A stretch of 36,076 bases of DNA from NCBI GenBank assembly GCA_049999805.1, contig JBNGIO010006246.1:46736-82811 (forward strand), given 5' to 3'. Positions 1-8,743 of this stretch are shown here, piece after piece; the first letter of the stretch is position 1; the number at the start of each line of letters is the position of its first letter. The notes beneath the pieces were generated by a model. The model ran no database searches. It saw only the letters and a program-made list of their open reading frames with translations, and was not told the DNA's origin. Both the position numbers and the translations under genes were made by a program. This DNA comes from Folioceros fuciformis. Its lineage: Eukaryota > Anthocerotophyta > Anthocerotopsida > Anthocerotales.

Positions 1-480
1 ATCTATGCATCTAATGTTGCCTCAGAAAGAAATACAAATAATGGAGCAAGTTAGGGGAGCACTTACATGACCAAGTGCCATAGATGTTGGTAGGGGACTT
101 CAATTTTGTAGAAAGGAAGGAAGATATTCGAGGGGCAAGCTCAATGGATACCTAGGTTGTGCCCTCATCATGGTAAGAGTTGAGGCATACCACCTTGAAT
201 GTGAAGGATCCTTGGCTTGCCCTCTCAAGGCATTGGCGATTATAATCCCTTCTACACAGTTGGTCCAACTAGCAACAAGCATCTTTTGGAGCTAGAAGAC
301 TTGATAGATTTTATATCCCTATTGGTTGGTTAACTTTTGTGCTCTCATATAGTATTTGGTGAGCATAGTCTTATCTGATCATCATCCGATAAACCTCCAC
401 CTTAACCTATCCCATGGTTCAGGTAGGCACTAGTGCAATAGGTAGGTCTTTCAAATGAAAAATTCTCTTGTGGCACGAGA
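1..480 (+). pseudogene. Decayed LINE (non-LTR retrotransposon) endonuclease fragment
   Basis: Conceptual translation of the plus strand gives pieces typical of the apurinic-like endonuclease domain of plant LINEs. At 93-104 the codons read GDFN followed by a V-E-R-K-E-D stretch, the family's metal-binding 'GDFN..E' block. At 297-308 they read RLDR, and at 374-388 SDHHP, the C-terminal catalytic block that normally ends this domain. The order and spacing match the family, but the SDHHP block is in another frame from the first two and several stops interrupt the reading, so the copy is dead. It enters from the left edge of the window, so its full length is unknown. The reverse-transcriptase part is not recognisable downstream. 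Identification rests on motifs seen here plus knowledge of the family. Confidence 0.6.
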
Positions 481-1124
481 AGCTGGCAAGGAGTGAAGCA
501 GGGGGGATAAACCAGCAGTGTAAAGGCTAATTTGTGCAAACAATGAAGCCACTAGATTTTAAAGGAGGTTATTGGGAGGTAAGTAAAAGAAGGAGTAGTA
601 TTAGGGTGTGGAGTCCACATGGTAAATGGATCCCCTGGAAAAATGGTATTGTTTGTTTTTTCGGAGTTTTGGTTGAATTCTATGAAGAAGTAATTAAGAA
701 ATTAGGCTAGGTAGGTTGATCAGGAGCTAGGTAGTGGATGTGGGCGAAAGGTGAATGGCTAGGTTGTTCCTTGGGTCGCATGTGCGTAGAACCCTAGGGC
801 TGTGTGTGTAAAGGCGAGACGGGGTTTTCCTTGGAGCGTGTGGGTGGCCCATTCTTAGGTACTGGATGCAGGATTTCGAGATGCCAGGCAGCTGGGGCTG
901 GGAATGAGGAGTCTCAGCGATCCCCATGCTTTGTTACGAGTCTGCTTGTTAGAGGGGCTTCAAGGCTGGCCCATGCAAGGTGTCTTGTGGTAGTCTCGAA
1001 GCGGGGCGGAGGAGTAGGAGGAGGCTCGTTACTCCGATGCTGTCGTAGCAATTTCTTGCAGGCTTTTCCATTCAGGATATTGGGCTGGTGGGTAGTTGTG
1101 GATGTGGGGAAGAGGGGATAACGG
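481..1124. other. Intergenic stretch, no gene recognised
   Basis: No open frame here resembles a known protein. The first 200 bases may be further decayed LINE sequence. From about 720 on the plus strand becomes G-rich and leads into the RCC1-like pseudogene. I saw no RNA gene or clear repeat. Confidence 0.5.
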
Positions 1125-1630
1125 ATGATTAGGGCTAGGCTCCAAGGTGTCCTTCTATATGCCACTTGGAATCCTCAATTGGACGGGGTGAAGAGCTTGG
1201 CACTGGTAGGGTTGCACTCGGTAGCATTGCTGGAGAATGGATTTGTCTACACATGGGGTCGAGATGAGGGGGAAGGCAGACTAGGCCTAGGCTTCGAGTT
1301 GTTTGACGATTGTGTGGCAAGACCCACAAGGGTGGAATCACGGCCTGTACCGGTTTGTGCTGTGGCTTGCGGGAGCTTCTTCACCATGGCTCTAGCCAAG
1401 GAAGGACAAGTTTGGTCTTGGGGAGGAAATAGCAACTATGAGCTTTGGGCTGGCAAGGAGGAGTCCCTGGGCTTCCCGACATCCAAGCTGAGCCAGTGGG
1501 GTTCAGTCTGCGAAACAGTAGGCAGAGGAGCGAGGGCATTCATTGCAATGCCATCGCTGTGGCCGCAGGTGCAAACCATGGGGTGTGCCTTGGTCTAGGC
1601 CCCATTGTGAAACATGCATCTGAGTGAAGA
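1125..1630 (+). pseudogene. RCC1-repeat protein pseudogene fragment
   Basis: From about 1185 the plus strand encodes two adjacent RCC1-type blades. One has the hallmark LHSVALLENGFVYTWGRDEG string and the next has ACGSFFTMALAKEGQVWSWG. RCC1-family proteins form seven-bladed propellers and serve as exchange factors or scaffolds (RCC1, UVR8 and relatives). After about 1450 the reading must shift frame to continue with PDIQAEPV and then VAAGANHGVCLG, again a standard RCC1 block. Both frames then hit stops (1598 and 1627). Only about two and a half blades are present, without a convincing N-terminal part, and a minisatellite begins right behind. It is therefore best read as a broken gene copy. 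An alternative, an undetected short intron near 1450, is less likely because the protein spacing already fits with a simple one- or two-base shift. Confidence 0.7.
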
Positions 1631-1724
1631 ATTTGGGAGCGCACCTGCTGCACGACGACAGTTTTGCCCATTCGAGCAGAGAGGAGGCTGGCTGGATCCG
1701 GTGATAGCTGGCTGGTCGCGGCTA

Positions 1725-2110
1725 GCAAGCAAGCAAGCTGGCTGGTCGGCAGCAGGTTGGCATATGGGCGGCAACATATCTAGGCCGACATACCGGTGAG
1801 CCAGGCTGGGCTGGCAAGGCAAGCAAGTTGGCTGGTCGGCAGTAGGCTGGCAGATGGGTGACGGCGTATCCAGGCCGACAAACCGGTGAGCCAAGCCGAG
1901 CTGGCAAGGCAAGCAAGCTGGCTGGTCGGCAGCAGGCTGGCAGATGGGCGGCGGCGTATCCAGGCCGACAGACCGGTGAGCCAGGCCAGGCTGAGCTGGC
2001 GAGGCAAGCAAGGTGGGTGGTCGGCAACAGGCTGGCAGATGGGTGGCAGCGTATCCAGGCCGACAAATCGGTGAGCCAGGCCAGGCCGGGCTGGCAAGGC
2101 AAGCAGGGGA
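1725..2110. repeat. 90-bp GC-rich minisatellite, about 4 units
   Basis: The anchor ccggtgagcca (or tcggtgagcca) recurs at about 1793, 1883, 1973 and 2068, giving periods of 90, 90 and 95 bases. Each unit contains GCTGGCTGGTCGGCAGCAGG, then a cagatggg segment, then ATCCAGGCCGACA. Units differ by scattered substitutions. Because 90 is a multiple of three, long open frames run through the array on both strands; these are by-products of the repeat rather than genes. Confidence 0.9.
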
Positions 2111-2530
2111 CCAGATGGTTGGCAAGGCAGGCAGGAAGACAGCTAGAGAGGCCGCTGGAGTGCTGGCTGGAGCATGGCCAGGCAACCAGGCATGGCTGTC
2201 GGATCCAAAAGGCTGGCAGAATCCAGGCCGTAGGTGGACTGGATCCAGGTAGGCAGCGACGGATCTGGTAGGCGGGTGGCAGACATGCTGGCAGGATTCG
2301 GGAAGGTAGGCAGGCCAGGTCAGATGCAAGCAGTCGGGGCGGATCCAAGTAGACGGCAGCAGGTAGGCGGGCTAGCCGGATCGGCTAGGCGGCTGGCAGG
2401 CAAAAGCGTTGGCATCCAGGCGGTGGAGCATCCAAGTAGCAGGCAGGCAGTTGCGCAGGCCGAGGGCTGGGGACCAGATGGGTTGGCCAGATCAACAAGT
2501 AGGCAGGCGATTGGATTGGGGATGGAATTG
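2111..2530. repeat. Degenerate GGCAGG-rich tail of the minisatellite
   Basis: After the last clear 90-bp unit the same vocabulary (ggcaggc, gatccagg, aggcggg, ctggcagg) continues irregularly to about 2530, with strong G-over-C asymmetry on the plus strand. It looks like older, scrambled units of the same array. Confidence 0.6.
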
Positions 2531-4974
2531 CAGGAAGACTCAAGGAAATCCAGGCAACTCTTGTTTGTGTGCTTGTGTTTTTGGTGCAAATTAGTTGCAG
2601 TTGAGATGTACTACGTCCGATGCCTCGGCACTATATGAGCCCATACTGGCGAATGAGGCTGGTGTCGAGGCTAGGTAGTTCCAGGCGGCCTTTCCAGTGT
2701 CTGTTTATGGCCTTGGCCTTAGGGGGCTGGACCGGGTGTGGTTGTAGACAATGAGAGAGGGAGGGCCAGTCTCTAGTTGTGTTGAGGCCGTGGTGTAAGA
2801 GGACATCCTTGTCATCAGGCGATATGGCTGATGGAGAACCTGCGAAGGGGGTAACAACGGAGGCCAAGTCTCACGACGACGCAGGGTACCCCCGCAGTTT
2901 CAAGGTTGTGAGGACCTCTATAGGCCGTGACTCAGGAGAGGATGAGATGTGAGACTTGAGTGAATTCACAAGTCGGGTACAATAAGGTGCGCACCACTCG
3001 GAACAGGTCCAGGGTGCACGTTGTGGTGACCTCAGTGTGGGGTTACATGTCTATGCTTTAAAGGAGCTTGAGGATGATGAGAAGAAATACTTCGATGTTG
3101 AAGTCCGGAAGATCGAGAGGTTCATTGAGCATCTACGAGTAAGCGCTGGAAATGGAGAATGTTGATGTAAGTTTACAATCAAGTGAGATGAGGGTCCCAT
3201 GAAAGGGAAGGTGCTGTCGGACAGAACTGTAGAAGAGCACCCTCATCTGGTGGCGTTTTTCAAGCTAGTGGTTAATCAAGGCACCACCATCTTTCCAGAA
3301 AACAAGCATGCGAGCACTGGTGGGAGAAGAAGAGCCTACAATCGCAGGGCTGGCAAAAGTTTGGCGTGACCTGGTGGCAGGGAGTGCTATGTTTGCAGCC
3401 CCTGCTCAACAAGAGCAAGGACAAGAGGCCTTGGGGAATTTATTAGCAGACACAAGGGGATGGAGTGACAGCCGAGCCTCGCACTTTTGCCACTGTTCCC
3501 CAAGCTGGTGGCAAGGCAGGGGCCGTACGGGAAGGCTACCGGGTTCATGCTCATGTTGAGGATAGCACATTTGGGGTCAATATGCGCAGTAAGGGATTTT
3601 GTTGTGACTATGCCCAGCTGAACGAGGATTTGTTGGAGATGCTACTGATGATTTTGTAGGGGGTAACCAGTAATGAGTTTGATGGTTCTGTAGGGAGTAA
3701 CTAGTAATGAGTTTCTAAAGGCAGCTGACAACCCCTCATAGGTTGGAGTTAGGGTTAGGTTCTTGGTGGATGTGAGAAAGAGTTTTGAGCGTGTGATTGA
3801 TACTGGCACTGGTATGTGGTAATGGGGGGCTCTTGGCCAAGATAGTATAAGGGGCCAGCCCTCCCATTTAGGGGGAGGCAGTCTTTGGTGTGATTCCCCT
3901 TGTTTTGCGTGCATGTTCTTGGATTGGGACGGTGGTCTGGTGTGAGTGTGTTGTTTGGGCTTGATCCCTTTGCAACCAAGGGGGACGTGGTGGATTCCTA
4001 GGCTGCCAAGATCTGTGTGGTCAGATTCGCAGTTGCTAATTCTTCTTGCATGTTGGCTGAGTTGCCTTAACGTCCCTAGGTAGGTTTCTAAGGAAAGGGT
4101 TGCCGGGCTATGAACCAAGAATGGCTATCTAGCCCAAGACTTCATATCTCAGCCTTAAGGTTGCAAGGGGGGAGGGCTGCTGTGTTGTAAATTCTAGGGT
4201 TGGAGAGTTGTGTTGCACATTTGAGGGTACTGAAGTGTGGAGTTGGAACTGAGTGTGGAGCCATGAGGCTGGAAAGTGGAGTTGAGATTGGAGATTGACA
4301 TTGGGGTTTCTTTTTCAGTTGCTAAGGTGGCTGTTGCTAGGAATAAAACTACGGAGTTAGGTCTAACTGTTGTAGTTGTTATTACGTTTAGGTAGGGGTT
4401 CATAGGTAGGATTATGTTAGCGTGTTAGGGTAGTTTAGTTGACTGCCTTGGCACGAGATCACTCCCTTGGGAACGGATCTCAGAACTGCAACGAGAAGAA
4501 GGGTTAATGTGGACCCTTTGGTGATTCTTGAGTCTAGAGAATCACTCCACATAGGGTAAACACTTTCAATGGAAGGAGTGGGACTTTTCTGGTGACAAAG
4601 AGAACGGTATTCTGAACTTCAATTTGAGCTGGGCAAGCAAAGTTTGAAGAGGTTAAAGTAAGGGGTTGGTTTAAGCACGCTAAGGTCAAGTGAACAAGGT
4701 CTCCATTAAAGTAGAGATGGCTTTTGGTCTCTAGCCTTGAGGAGAGAAAAGTGATCCATGCTTTTGAAAAATGATGAATTCACATGTTTTGATAAATTAG
4801 TGAGGAAACTAAAACATGCAAATATTATCACTAAAATGAAAAAACATGGTTTGTAGGAAACTAGTATGTCAAAACCTTTTAATTATTCTTTGTAGATGTA
4901 GTAATGTCTTCCAATGGGACGGTTTTGCATATAAACCTCCATAGGAACTTTGGGGTAAAGATTCCTTGGGGATG
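2531..4974. other. Gene-poor stretch, probably old repeat DNA
   Basis: No gene was recognised. A coding-like run occurs at about 3026-3169 on the plus strand (…LKELEDDEKKYFDVEVRKIE…) with no start, splice context or known family. A short imperfect duplication of the phrase tgtagggggtaaccagtaatgag / tgtagggagtaactagtaatgag lies at 3655-3715. The rest is interrupted by stops in every frame and has the look of decayed transposable-element sequence, which I could not classify. Confidence 0.4.
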
Positions 4975-6155
4975 GATCAATCATGAGATGGGGAATGTTT
5001 TAAAGTGCTATTTTGTGTGCGGATCAATACTGAGATGGGGGACATCTTAGAGCGTTGTTTTACACGTGGATCAATTTTGAGATGAGAGATGTCTTAAAGT
5101 GGTGTTTCCTGTGGGGATCAATCTTGAGATCAGGGATGTCTTAAAGTATTGTTTTGCAGGCAAACCGATACTAAGATGGGGGTTGTCTTCCAGTGCTGTT
5201 TTGTACGTGGATCAATATTGAGATGAGGGTCAATCTTAAAGTGCTATTATGCGAGTGGATCACTACTAAGATGGGGAACATCTTCAAGTTTTGTGTTGTG
5301 TGCGGATCAATTATGAGATGGGGAACATCTTACAATGTTGTTTTGCGTGCAGAACACTATTGAGATGGCGGACATGTTAAAGTGTTGTTTCGCGTGTAGA
5401 TCAATACTGAGATGGGAAACATCTTAGAGTGTTGTTTTGTGTGTGGATCAGTACTAAGATGGGGAGCATCTTAACATGCTGATTTGCACACAGATTGGTA
5501 TCGAGATAGGGGATATCTTAAAGTGCTGTTTAACACTCGGATCAGTACCGAGATGGAGGGCATCTTTAAGTGATGTTTTGTGCTTGGATTAATATGGAGA
5601 TTGGGGATGTCTTTAAGTGTTGTTTGGCATGCAGATCAATACTGAGATATTGAATGTCTTTAAGTGTTGTTTGGCATGCAGATCAATACTAAGATATTGA
5701 ATGTCTTTAAATGTTGTTTTGCATGCATATCAATACTGAGATATTGAATGTCTTTAAGTGTTGTTTTGCATGCAGATCAATACTGAGATATTGAATGTCT
5801 TTAAGTGTTGTTTTGCATGTAGATCAATACTGAGATATTGAATGTCTTTAAGTGTTGTTTTGTGCGTGTGTTAAAACTAAGATGGGGGATGTTTGTAAGT
5901 GTTGTTTTGCATGCGAATTAGTACTGACATATTGGATGTCTGTAAGTGTTGTTTTGCACGTGGATCAATACTAAGATGGATACCATCTTTAAGTGTTGTT
6001 TTGCGCGTGTGTTAAAACTAAGATGGGGGATGTTTGTAAGTGTTGTTTTGCATGCGAATTAGTACTGACATATTGGATGTTTGTAAGTGTTGTTTTGCAC
6101 GTGGATCAATACTAAGATGAAGATCATCTTTAAGTGTTGTTTTGCGCCCGGGATG
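4975..6155. repeat. 47-bp tandem satellite array, about 25 copies
   Basis: The core ggatcaatactgagatgggg followed by a catcttaaagtgttgtttt-like tail recurs every 47 bases (gatcaa at 4975, 5022, 5069, 5116, near 5163, 5210 and 5258, and so on). Copies in the first half are diverged. Those from about 5580 to 5870 are nearly identical and carry a gagatattgaatgtctttaa variant. From about 5871 a three-unit (141-bp) block containing ttaaaactaagatgggggat repeats once more at 6012, which is higher-order structure. No open frame of note runs through it. Confidence 0.93.
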
Positions 6156-6189
6156 AAAAACAATGTGGAAGTATGAGGATTTTTTTGCC

Positions 6190-6420
6190 CCACAACACCT
6201 CGAACGTCCAAGGCATTAGAGTAAAAAAAAAGTCCCACACCCCTTGGGGTTTGGAGCACTAGGCTTAAAAAAATGCCCAAACCTTGGACATTTGAGGCAT
6301 TAGTCTAAAAAAGACACACACCAACCTCGAACATCCAAGGCATTAGGCCCAAAAATATCTTGGATGTCAGAGATGATCCAAATGTCTTAGGCTCAAAGGT
6401 GCAAAAACCCTAATCGTTTG
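6190..6420. repeat. Short AT-rich degenerate repeat, about 43-bp period
   Basis: A phrase of the type cctcgaacatccaaggcatt followed by an A-run recurs at about 6198, 6242, 6282 and 6325, with a degenerate copy after it. Spacings are 40-44 bases. It directly follows the 47-bp array but has a different sequence. A similar phrase (acatccaaagcattaggtt) lies alone near 14,079. Confidence 0.7.
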
Positions 6421-7525
6421 CAAACTAAGGGTGTAACAAATCTTATGAGTATGAAATATAATTAGATACAATGTTTCAATACTTGCTTGTTGGATTTAAA
6501 ATAACCCTTGAATGCCTTTGCATCTTTTCTAACAGGGTCTTTGTAGTGGACCAATCGACTCTACTTTGAATCCATGCTCACATGTTGTTACTAGTGTACT
6601 ACATTGGGTGAAGTATGACAGTTCATATGACCATACTTTACTTTGTAGAACTTAATTATGTACATATATATGAGACCAGTTCATATGTTAATGTGATGGT
6701 ACTTTGTAGAATATACTAAGCCACCTGATTGATTGACGGTAGCTCATAGGATTCACAAGCTGTCTTGGTTTGTGACGTGTTAGTTAGAGTACAAAGTGCG
6801 CTGGATGATCCGTTCTATTGTCCTTCAATGCGCAAACAAAACAGAGCCAACCAATTTGAAGTAGGAACCTCTTGCTCTGTTGTCCTTTATTGTGCAAAGA
6901 AAGCAGAGCCAACCAATTTGAATTAGGGACTGACACTTAAATATCACATGTACTATAAACTGATCCGCAAATCAAATTTGCATATGGGTGACCGTGAGAA
7001 TATGCTGCCTTAGACCATACGTCCTGCAGACTTTACTTCCAACAGTACACTGGGTAGGAAGTTGTCAGTAAAGTATGATAAGTGACTTGGTGAGTAGGTG
7101 ATTTAGTGCCTGAAGCCTAAAAGTTAACGAAATAACGAACAAACAAAGAACGTTTAGAGGAGCTTTGCGTAATTGAGGAGGCCAGTTCATAGTGGAAGGA
7201 CGGCGCCTGCCTGGGCTGCGGCAGGTCACGGGCGAGCGAGCACCTCCCGTCTCCCGGCTAAAGCAGCGAGGTCCCTCTCTAGCGGAGGAGGAAGAAGCAG
7301 TCGCGTTCCCCGCATCGACAACCTGGCTAGCGTCAGAGTCGCCCTTGGTATCAGCATGGCCTGGCCTTGCTCTGCTGTGCATGGCATTGCATTTCGCAGC
7401 CCTCGTTTTGCGTCGCGTTTTGCTGTTGCTTCATCGCATCGACATCGTTGCTGATCGATGCCTTGTGTGGCGTCTTCTGGTTTGCGGTTGTTGCAGGGGC
7501 AGGAGGCAGCATCATCGGCCTCGCC
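6421..7525. other. Intergenic/upstream region with a 62-bp duplication
   Basis: AT-rich sequence without a recognisable gene. Around 6811-6925 a segment ending in cagagccaaccaatttgaa is repeated with a 62-base offset (6842 and 6904). From about 7150 the composition turns GC-rich and probably contains the 5' untranslated region of the gene at 7526. A tttgcggttgttgcag sequence just upstream of its start could be the acceptor of an intron in that leader, but this cannot be proved from the sequence. Confidence 0.5.
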
Positions 7526-8533
7526 ATGGCAAGCCCGGCTCCAGGAGCGGAAGAAGCCCCTGCGCCGGCGGCGGAGGGCGAGCAGCCTCCTGCGCGTGGC
7601 GCAAGCGGGAGGTACCGGAGGACCAGCGAGCAGGACCTGGACGTCCCCTTCATGAGCACAAACAAAGCACCGAGCTGCGTGCAGCTGGGATGCACCCACA
7701 CGGGAGCGGAGGGGGCGCTGGTGCACTGCCCGAGCTGCCCCCAGGGGCTCCTGGAGCGGGGAGCTACGTGGACGTGGCGGGAAGTGAAGGCGCAAATGGA
7801 GCTTCCCCGACCACCGAGCACCTGTCTCCCCGTGGAGGACTCCCAGCTCCATATGCGCCTCTTCACCATCCCGCCTCCCTTCAATCGGCTGCACTACCTG
7901 GAGGAGTGCGACAATCGTGACATGGCGCGGTGCGCGCAGCTGCTGCGACTTGTCCAGCTCGGTAAGCACTACCTGAACGGAATCTTCGTGCCCGGGGGGT
8001 CTTCGGGCCACGACCGGGCCGGGCCGCGATCCATCCGCTTCTGCGCCAACTTCGATCACCTGGGGCACGGCAACGCGGCCACCAACTTCCCGGACCCCGG
8101 AGAGGACGCGCTCGGTGACGACTACAGCGTGTACCCGGATTCTTGGATCAAAGGGAATGTGATTGTGGACTACTCTGAGTTCGCACACGAGCTGGAGGAT
8201 GGGAGTGCCTTGGCGCTGGTCACCATTGCTTCCACTCCTGGAAAGATCAATGACCTGGAGCTCGCCACCATGGGAGGTAAGGACGTTGTGTACATGGTGT
8301 CCGCTCTGCGTTTCCATTACCAGCCGCCACCGCCGCGCGCCCAGGCTGTCGGCTGGTTCTATTCCACCGGGAGGCGCTACAACAACCACTTCATGGATCC
8401 CGTCTTCGACGACATCCTCTACTACATGCGGGGCAACCACGACGACGAGTACAACGACTCCCTGCGAGAATCATGGAGAGAGACGCTCTGGTGGCGCGTT
8501 CTTACTCGCTGCAACACCCTCTGCTCTTACTGA
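7526..8533 (+). CDS. Protein of unknown function, single exon
   Basis: An uninterrupted 335-residue frame starts at the ATG in cctcgccatggc, a good plant start context. The frame is open further upstream, but I prefer this ATG because the upstream codons are low-complexity and lack another well-placed ATG. I do not recognise the family. Residues 1-40 are Ala/Pro/Glu-rich. Near residues 53-73 there is a Cys cluster (C-x4-C-x12-C-x2-C, including VHCPSC) that could bind zinc. The rest is a well-mixed, globular-looking sequence with aromatic and acidic patches (for example DSWIKGNVIVDYSEFAHELE and a Tyr/Asp-rich segment near the C-terminus) and ends ...CNTLCSY. There is no signal peptide from this start and no membrane segment. 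Third-position GC is high, unlike the repeats to its left. It is convergent with SMU1, whose stop lies 211 bases beyond. Confidence 0.7.
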   Translation: MASPAPGAEEAPAPAAEGEQPPARGASGRYRRTSEQDLDVPFMSTNKAPSCVQLGCTHTGAEGALVHCPSCPQGLLERGATWTWREVKAQMELPRPPSTCLPVEDSQLHMRLFTIPPPFNRLHYLEECDNRDMARCAQLLRLVQLGKHYLNGIFVPGGSSGHDRAGPRSIRFCANFDHLGHGNAATNFPDPGEDALGDDYSVYPDSWIKGNVIVDYSEFAHELEDGSALALVTIASTPGKINDLELATMGGKDVVYMVSALRFHYQPPPPRAQAVGWFYSTGRRYNNHFMDPVFDDILYYMRGNHDDEYNDSLRESWRETLWWRVLTRCNTLCSY

Positions 8534-8743
8534 TGGAGGACTTTGTGTGTTGCTTTAATTTCCATCCTTGTGAAGATGCAATATGCTTACTGCGGCTTTT
8601 ACATAGATAACTATCTACATGCCTTCCACCACTGCTAATGCTGCAGAGGACTAGTTTACATTGTAGAGAGGCCCCGTCTTGTCTACACTGCCGGCATCTT
8701 GTTGGTGTCTGTGTGCGTTTTTTGAGTATTGTGCCCTGTTTGC

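Noticed and set aside
1595-2329. Long minus-strand open frame (244 codons, Leu/Pro/Cys-rich)
   Set aside because: It exists only because the 90-bp minisatellite is a multiple of three. It has no domain, and similar frames run on the plus strand.
4975-6155. CRISPR-like regular spacing of repeats
   Set aside because: The units are contiguous 47-bp satellite copies without distinct spacers, in a plant nuclear context.
7226-8440. 404-codon minus-strand open frame opposite the gene at 7526
   Set aside because: A shadow of the GC-rich plus-strand gene; the composition and residue pattern are those of an antisense frame.
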